The notes below the pieces were generated by a model. The model saw only the letters and a list, made by a program, of their open reading frames with translations. It was not told the DNA's origin and did no database searches. A program made the translations under genes and the position numbers. This document shows positions 58,909 through 64,000 of a DNA stretch of 64,000 nt, one piece after another. Source of the stretch: Thalassobacter stenotrophicus (GTDB taxonomy: Bacteria > Pseudomonadota > Alphaproteobacteria > Rhodobacterales > Rhodobacteraceae); assembly GCF_001458315.1 (NCBI RefSeq), contig NZ_CYRX01000009.1, forward strand, positions 150,518-214,517, read 5' to 3'. Within the stretch, counting starts at the first letter, position 1. The number at the start of each line of letters is the position of its first letter.

Positions 58909-60374
58909 ACGCGCTGAACACCACTGACGCAATGCTCAAAGAAAGCACCGAACCCATGGAAAAGATTAAAACAGATATCCTGATAATTGGCGCAGGCTCG
59001 GGCGGGTTGTCCGTGGCCGCAGGTGCCAGCCAGATGGGCGCCGATGTGGTGCTGCTGGAAGGTCACAAGATGGGCGGCGATTGCCTCAACTTTGGCTGCG
59101 TTCCGTCCAAGGCTTTGATCGCGGCGGGCAAGCAGGCCCATGCGATGTCCCATGGCGCCAAATTCGGTGTGACCCCGGTAATGCCCGAGGTCAGCTATGC
59201 CGCGGCCAAGGATCATGTGCACAAGGTGATCGACACGATCGCACCCGTTGATAGCCAAGAGCGGTTTGAGGGAATGGGCGTTCGGGTGATCCGGGAGTTT
59301 AGCAAATTTATTGACGCCAAAACTGTGCAGGCCGGCCCTTATCAGATCACGGCGCGCCGTGTTGTAATCTCGACCGGGTCGCGCCCCTTTGTGCCGCCGA
59401 TCCCGGGCCTTGATACCGTCCCCTATGAGACGAACGAGACCTTGTTTGATCTGCGTGAGCAGCCGGAGCATTTGATCATTATCGGTGGTGGTCCCATCGG
59501 GCTGGAAATGGCGCAGGCGCATGTGCGTTTGGGCTCAAAGGTGACGGTGCTGGAGGGCGCAAAGGCGCTGGGCCGGGATGATCCTGAGATGGCTGAGGTT
59601 GTCCTAAATCGGCTGCGTGCCGAAGGGATTGAAATCGCGGAAGGGCAGATTGCCGAAAAGATCGCGGGCAGTGCTGGCGCGATTGAGATCCATACAAAGG
59701 ATGGCTCGGTCTTTGCGGGTTCACACCTGTTGATGGCGGTGGGGCGTCAGCCCAATGTCGATAAGCTTGATCTGGAAAAGGCGGGGATTGAGTATGATCG
59801 GCGCGGCGTGAAAACCGACATGGCGCTGAAAACCACGAATTCCAAGGTTTACGCCATCGGGGATGCTGCGGGGCGTCATCAGTTCACCCATGTTGCGGGC
59901 TATCACGGGGCCACAATCATCCGCTCTATGCTGTTTGGGTTGCCCGCCAAAATCCGCGAGGATCATATTCCTTATGCCACCTACACCGACCCTGAGCTGG
60001 CTCAGGTTGGGCTGACGGAGGCGCAGGCGCGTGAGGCGTATAGCGACAAGTTGGAGGTTGTCCGCTTTCCCTACCACGAGAATGATCGCGCAATCGCCGA
60101 AGGCAAAACGGAGGGTCTGATCAAGGTGATGATCGTCAAGGGCCGACCCGTGGGGGCCTCCATTGCGGGGGCCCATGCGGGGGAGCTGATCCAGACGTGG
60201 TCTCTTGTATTGGCCAACAAGCTCAAGATCGGAGCCGTGGCTGCCATGATCGCGCCCTACCCAACGCTCGCTGAGATCAACAAGCGTGCCGCAGGGCAAT
60301 ATTACGTGCCGCGCCTGTTCGATAATCCGACGGTCAAACGGGTCGTGCGTTTCGTGCAAAAGGTTCTACCATAA
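58905..60374 (+). CDS. FAD-dependent pyridine nucleotide-disulfide oxidoreductase, MerA-like
   Basis: This class-I flavoprotein has 489 residues. FAD binds at IIGAGSGGLSVAAGA, the redox-active disulfide is GGDCLNFGCVPSKAL with Cys spaced by four, and NAD(P) binds at IIGGGPIGLEMAQ. The second FAD motif is VYAIGDAAG. The C-terminal HPT...E of dihydrolipoamide dehydrogenases reads YPTLAEI here, so His is replaced by Tyr. No N-terminal metal-binding domain or terminal Cys pair of true mercuric reductases is present. Substrate is therefore unknown. It overlaps the TVP38 gene by four bases, and a downstream ATG at 58956 is a lesser alternative. Confidence 0.87.
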   Translation: MNALNTTDAMLKESTEPMEKIKTDILIIGAGSGGLSVAAGASQMGADVVLLEGHKMGGDCLNFGCVPSKALIAAGKQAHAMSHGAKFGVTPVMPEVSYAAAKDHVHKVIDTIAPVDSQERFEGMGVRVIREFSKFIDAKTVQAGPYQITARRVVISTGSRPFVPPIPGLDTVPYETNETLFDLREQPEHLIIIGGGPIGLEMAQAHVRLGSKVTVLEGAKALGRDDPEMAEVVLNRLRAEGIEIAEGQIAEKIAGSAGAIEIHTKDGSVFAGSHLLMAVGRQPNVDKLDLEKAGIEYDRRGVKTDMALKTTNSKVYAIGDAAGRHQFTHVAGYHGATIIRSMLFGLPAKIREDHIPYATYTDPELAQVGLTEAQAREAYSDKLEVVRFPYHENDRAIAEGKTEGLIKVMIVKGRPVGASIAGAHAGELIQTWSLVLANKLKIGAVAAMIAPYPTLAEINKRAAGQYYVPRLFDNPTVKRVVRFVQKVLP

Positions 60375-60424
60375 GCGAAATTTGCGCCGCCATATTGGAC
60401 AGAGTGGTGTCAATTATATATGAC

Positions 60425-60454
60425 AGGGGAGGGCGTCCAATTGGGCGCCCCTCC
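60425..60454 (+). promoter_or_regulatory. Hairpin before the histidine kinase gene
   Basis: GGAGGGCG (60428-60435) pairs with CGCCC plus CTCC (60446-60454, one bulge) around TCCAATTGGG. No T-run follows. It lies 24 nt before the kinase start and may affect its translation. Confidence 0.35.
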
Positions 60455-60477
60455 GCACACCCAACACAGCAGAGCCG

Positions 60478-61872
60478 ATGATCAACACACTTTCTGGCCG
60501 CTTCCTTGTTCTGACCGTGATTTTCGTCATGGTGGCGGAGATCCTGATTTTTCTGCCCTCGATTGCCCGCTTCCGAGAGGAATATTTGCTGGCTCGGTTA
60601 GAGCGGGCGCAGATCGCGTCTCTCAACCTTTTGGCCGCGGGTGAGATGATTGCGCCGGAGGTTGAACAAGAACTGTTGCGCAACGCGGGCGTTCTAAACG
60701 TCGTTCTGCGCCGGGATGTGGCGCGGGAATTGGTGCTTTCGGGCCCTCTGCCGTTTCCTGTGGGGCAGACGGTTGATCTGCGCGATGACCGTGCGTGGGT
60801 CCTAATCCGTGATGCGATGAGCCGTTTGATTAACCCCGAACCCGAGGTGATCCGTGTTCTGGGCCAGCCCGTGATGGGTGGCGGCATACAGATCGAATTC
60901 GCGCTCGACTCGCGACCGCTTCATGCGGCTTTGCTTGAGTATGGACGTAACATCTTTTGGCTGTCGTTGATGATTTCTGCGATCACGGCGGTGCTGCTGT
61001 TTATGGCGGTGCGTCGGGTGTTGGTGATGCCAATCCGTAAGCTTGTGGATCAGATGGACCGGTTCGCCGAAGCCCCGGAGGATGCGCGCCGGATCGTAAC
61101 GCCCGCCTCCTCGGTGGTGGAACTGCGCGCCGCAGAAGAGGCATTGTCGGCGATGCAGAGCCAGCTGAGCCAATCGCTCAAGCAAAAGGAGCGTCTTGCG
61201 CAATTGGGCGGTGCCGTGGCCAAGATTAGCCATGATCTGCGCAATATTCTCACAACCGCGACATTGCTGGGCGATCGTCTCGAAAGTGTGGATGATCCAA
61301 CGGTAAAACGTGTGGGCCCGAAGATCGTGAACTCGATCAGTCGAGCCGTATCGCTGTGCGAGGGGACGCTGGCCTTTGGCAAGGCCGAGGAAAGCCCACC
61401 GGCCCTTACGCGGTTCGACCTTGCGACGCTGGCTGAGGACATTGCCGAATCTGAGCAATTGGCTGTTGCTGCCGATGTGGTCAGCATCAGCACGGACATT
61501 CCGTTGGGTATGCAGGTTCGGGCCGACCCCGATCAATTGCACCGAGTGTTGGGGAACCTCGTCCGGAATGCGCGCCAAGTGATTGCGGCCACAGGCACAC
61601 CGGGCACGATCACGATGTGCGCCCATGAGGATGCACGTGCATGGTGGATTGAGATCGTGGATACAGGGCCGGGTCTGCCACCGCGCGCGCAAGAGTACTT
61701 ATTTCAGCCGTTTCAGGGCACTGCGCGCAAGGGGGGCACGGGGCTAGGTCTCGCCATCGCGGCTGAGTTGATCAAGGGGCACGGTGGGACTTTGACCCTA
61801 AAAGAGACCGGGCCTAACGGGACCACTTTTTGCATTTGTTTGCCCCGCGATGGCATTCTCGAAATTGTGTGA
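60478..61872 (+). CDS. Sensor histidine kinase
   Basis: The 464-residue protein has a first membrane helix (about 7-29), a periplasmic sensor region (about 30-160) and a second helix (about 161-182). A HAMP-like linker comes next. The phosphorylation box is KISHDLRNILTT near residue 250; the N box is NLVRNARQV and the G boxes are DTGPGLPP and GGTGLGLAIA. No response regulator lies beside it, so it is an orphan here. The ribosome site is weak. Input signal is unknown. Confidence 0.88.
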   Translation: MINTLSGRFLVLTVIFVMVAEILIFLPSIARFREEYLLARLERAQIASLNLLAAGEMIAPEVEQELLRNAGVLNVVLRRDVARELVLSGPLPFPVGQTVDLRDDRAWVLIRDAMSRLINPEPEVIRVLGQPVMGGGIQIEFALDSRPLHAALLEYGRNIFWLSLMISAITAVLLFMAVRRVLVMPIRKLVDQMDRFAEAPEDARRIVTPASSVVELRAAEEALSAMQSQLSQSLKQKERLAQLGGAVAKISHDLRNILTTATLLGDRLESVDDPTVKRVGPKIVNSISRAVSLCEGTLAFGKAEESPPALTRFDLATLAEDIAESEQLAVAADVVSISTDIPLGMQVRADPDQLHRVLGNLVRNARQVIAATGTPGTITMCAHEDARAWWIEIVDTGPGLPPRAQEYLFQPFQGTARKGGTGLGLAIAAELIKGHGGTLTLKETGPNGTTFCICLPRDGILEIV

Positions 61873-61880
61873 TTTAGCCC

Positions 61881-61909
61881 TTGCGCGTGTCGGAGCTGGG
61901 GGCTAAACG
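61881..61909 (+). promoter_or_regulatory. Promoter of tRNA-Arg
   Basis: TTGCGC (61881-61886), 17 bp and TAAACG (61904-61909) place the start a few bases before the mature tRNA at 61920. A perfect inverted repeat, TTTAGCCC (61873-61880) and GGGCTAAA (61900-61907), encloses the spacer and overlaps the -10. Confidence 0.65.
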
Positions 61910-61919
61910 ACCCACACGC

Positions 61920-61996
61920 GGATTGGTAGCTCAGTTGGATAGAGTACTTGACTACGAATCAAGGGGTCGGGGGTTCGAATCCTCCCCAGTCCGCCA
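61920..61996 (+). tRNA. tRNA-Arg(ACG)
   Basis: The cloverleaf is complete. GGATTGG (61920-61926) pairs with CCAGTCC (61986-61992, one G-U). The D stem is GCTC/GAGT, the anticodon stem CTTGA/TCAAG encloses CTACGAA with anticodon ACG, and the T arm has GGGGG-TTCGAAT-CCTCC. G is the discriminator, and CCA is encoded (61994-61996). The anticodon A is normally converted to inosine, reading CGU, CGC and CGA. An integrase remnant follows in the same direction, so its 3' end is a likely attachment site. Confidence 0.97.
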
Positions 61997-62117
61997 CTTA
62001 CTATTTCTGGTTGATTTGAATTAGTTGCTTTGGGCGGCTTTTCTCTTTCGTTTTGTGCGGTTTGTCGTAGTCCGTAGGTGGCATTGAATTTATTTCGATG
62101 GCACCCATATCTGTACC

Positions 62118-63107
62118 TTGAGTGGTATAGAATGTGGTATTTCTATTGGCGCTAACAGGCAAGTTGACAAAAAGCTGGTCGAAAACCTTGGCGCTGGGCG
62201 TCATGGCGACGGCGGTGGCCTATATTTGGTTGTCGATCCCTCAGGTGCGCGCAGGTGGATTGTGCGCGTTGTCGTAAAAGGCCAGAAGAATAGGAAGGGA
62301 GCGCCGCTGCGCACGGATTTTGGTTTGGGCGGTGCAGATGTTGTGACGCTCAACCAAGCCCGAGAACGCGCGCTCGAATATCGGCGGATGGCAAAGCAAG
62401 GGTTGACCCCCCGCTTTAATGCCTCCCTCGAAATCCCAACATTCGAAGATGTGGCGAAACAGGTTCACATTGATAGGATGCCCACTTGGAAAAACGCTAA
62501 GCACGGCCAGCAATGGATCAACACACTGCGCGACTATGCGTTTCCCAAAATTGGCCGCATGCCGATTGATAGCGTTGATCAGGCTGAGGTGATGATGTGC
62601 CTTGGCCCGATCTGGACGGAAAAGCATGAGACTGCCAAGCGGCTGGCGCAACGCATCAAGACGGTACTGGATGTCGCGAAAGCTAAGGGGATGCGTTGGG
62701 AAGAGGTTGATCTGGAAAAGCGGCTTTGGCTTTGCCCCGAAGAACGGATGAAGGGTGGCGAGGAGCATCGCGTTCCTCTGACAGATGAAATGCTGGCGAT
62801 CATAGAGCCGTTGCGCGCAATGCAGTCTGAGTATGTGTTCGAGGGACAGAAGCGCAATAAGCCGCTGTCTAACATGTCTATGCTGATGTTGTTGCGTCGG
62901 ATGAATGTTGAAGGGGTAACCGTTCACGGTTTTCGCTCGACGTTCCGCGATTGGGCAGGGGAGGTTGCAGGAGCTCCACGGGAAGTTGCTGAAATGAGCC
63001 TATCTCATAAAGTGGGGTCCGACGTTGAGCGGGCCTATGCAAGAAGCGATCTTTTAGACCGTAGAAGGCTTTGTTGCACAAATGGCCTGAGGGGATTCAT
63101 CTTGTGA
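62118..63107 (+). pseudogene. Tyrosine integrase, internally deleted and cut by an IS
   Basis: The product resembles P4-type (DUF4102) tyrosine integrases: GRHGDGGGLYLVVDPSGARRW at the N-terminus and RVPLTDEMLAII, HGFRSTFRDWAG and ERAYARSDLL at the C-terminus with the His, Arg and Tyr of the active site. Between AKAKGMR and WEEVDLEKRLW (nt 62691-62700) some 60-70 residues expected in this family are missing, including the first catalytic Arg. The last residues are replaced by IS sequence from 63067. Start is unclear; the TTG at 62118 is the farthest upstream possibility. It is most likely inactive. Confidence 0.8.
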
Positions 63108-64000
63108 ATCCATGATGATAGCTAGAGGTCATGAGCAGTTGGGCCCCTACAAAATACAAGACCCAGAATTGGTCGGCTCACAATTAAGCTTTGAAGCGTC
63201 GCGGATCGCTTTCACTCTGGTTTGATCCTGAGATGGTTTGGACACCGCCACCAAGCGGCAGGCGTGGGCGACAGTCCCAGTTCAGCGACGCTGCAATCCA
63301 GACTTGCCTGACGATGAAGGTGTTGTTTGGCCTGCCGCTTCGGCAGACGACAGGCTTTGTAGAAAGCTTGCTGAAGCTGGTCGGATCGGATTGGGCGGTG
63401 CCCGATTTCAGCACCCTTTGCCGCCACCAGAAGGTGTTGAACGTGAGCTTACCCTATCGTGAGGGAACTGGCCCTATCTATCTGCTAATTGACAGCACCG
63501 GCATCAAAGCCGAGGGCGAAGGCGAGTGGAACGCCCGCAAGCATGGCGGGCCTAAACTGCGTATTTGGCGCAAGATACACATAGGCATCGACGAGGAAAC
63601 ACTGGAGGTCAGGGCCGTCGAGGTCACCAGCAGCAACACTGGTGATGCGCCCATGTTACCTGAGTTACTGAAGCAAATTCCGTCAGATCAGGACATTGGA
63701 TCAGTGACAGACGATGGGGCCTACGACACGCGCAAATGTCACGAGGCGATTTCCTCCAGAGACGCCCACGCAGTGATCTCGCCACGCAAGAATGCTAAGC
63801 CTTGGAAGCCAACAAGCCCCGGAGTTGTTGCACGAAACGAAGCAGTTAATGCGCAGCGATACCTGGGTCGTACTTCGTGGCGGCGCTGGAGCGGATACCA
63901 CCGCCGAGGCCGCGTCGAAACCAAGATGCATTGCCTGAAGCAACTGGGCCAGAGCCTCATGGCTCGAGACTTCGACCGGCAAGTCGCGGAGATTCAAATC
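63067..64000 (+). mobile_element. IS5-family insertion sequence, left end and partial body
   Basis: The left end reads GGCTTTGTTGCACAAATG, a terminal inverted repeat typical of the IS5 family. A subterminal hairpin GGATTCA-TCTTG-TGAATCC lies at 63093-63111. The element was inserted in the 3' end of the integrase gene. The right end and the target duplication lie beyond the window. Confidence 0.88.
63131..64000 (+). pseudogene. IS5-family transposase with an early stop codon, 3' end outside the window
   Basis: The frame from ATG 63131 reads MSSWAPTKYKTQNWSAHN, then TAA at 63185-63187, and continues open in the same frame to the window end. The expected residue at the stop is probably Glu, so a single G to T change would explain it. 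The rest keeps the DDE layout: Asp in LIDSTGIK, Asp in DDGAYDTRK and Glu in GRVETKMHC, with WRKIHIGID between. Re-initiation downstream, for instance at ATG 63233, could still give a shortened protein. Confidence 0.8.

Noticed and set aside
63131..63240. Programmed frameshifting in the IS transposase
   Set aside because: The sequence before and after the TAA is in the same frame, so no frameshift is needed; a nonsense change is simpler.

Overview
The window is a 64 kb stretch of an alphaproteobacterial chromosome. It is almost certainly from the marine Roseobacter group of the Rhodobacteraceae; I cannot fix the genus. The evidence is the RpoB, RpoC and ribosomal protein sequences, the bztABCD amino-acid transporter, an ATP12-type F1 assembly chaperone, a TIGR02466-type oxygenase, and the order rpmH-rnpA-yidD-(ttcA)-yidC-MOSC-engB. 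Moderate-to-high GC and dense operons with 1-4 nt overlaps fit the same origin.

Layout. 1-10079: rplJ-rplL-rpoB-rpoC with structured intergenic RNA. 10238-36690: the str, S10, spc and alpha ribosomal operons (rpsL, rpsG, fusA, tuf, rpsJ to rplQ, secY, adk, rpoA). They are cut by non-ribosomal insertions: an acyltransferase between rplW and rplB; an NYN/PIN ribonuclease, an oxygenase, rsgA and an orphan acidic protein between rplP and rpmC; and a PQ-loop-like membrane protein between rpmD and rplO. An EamA transporter also lies between rpoC and rpsL. After each cut the ribosomal genes restart from a recognisable promoter (TTGnnn-N17-TAnnnn). The same architecture precedes tRNA-Arg and rpmH. 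36726-38212: a quorum-sensing locus with luxR and luxI and a divergent 57-codon ORF. 38255-42453: rarA, crcB, a RluC-type synthase, a HAD phosphatase and ATP12. 42706-47162: bztABCD. 47235-50289: minus-strand sixA-like, ferredoxin, fatty-acid hydroxylase and argB genes. 50402-51130: an SDR. 51131-57841: the minus-strand rpmH-rnpA-yidD-ttcA-EAL-yidC-MOSC-engB run. 58159-61872: a TVP38 plus flavoprotein pair and an orphan histidine kinase. 61920-64000: tRNA-Arg(ACG) followed by a decayed integrase and an IS5-family insertion sequence that runs off the window.

How the parts work together. Most of the window is translation and transcription machinery: ribosomal proteins, RNA polymerase, elongation factors, ribosome biogenesis GTPases (RsgA, EngB) and membrane insertion (SecY, YidC, YidD). 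Its regulatory interest lies in leaders: an SD-sequestering switch before rplJ, a UUCG-capped attenuator before rpsJ, terminators inside rplL-rpoB and rpsG-fusA, and several strong hairpins. The accessory interest lies in the genes lodged between ribosomal blocks, the divergent small ORF and apparently leaderless luxR transcript, and the doubly damaged integrase at the tRNA. Promoters, operators and RNA structures were read by eye. None was scored computationally.
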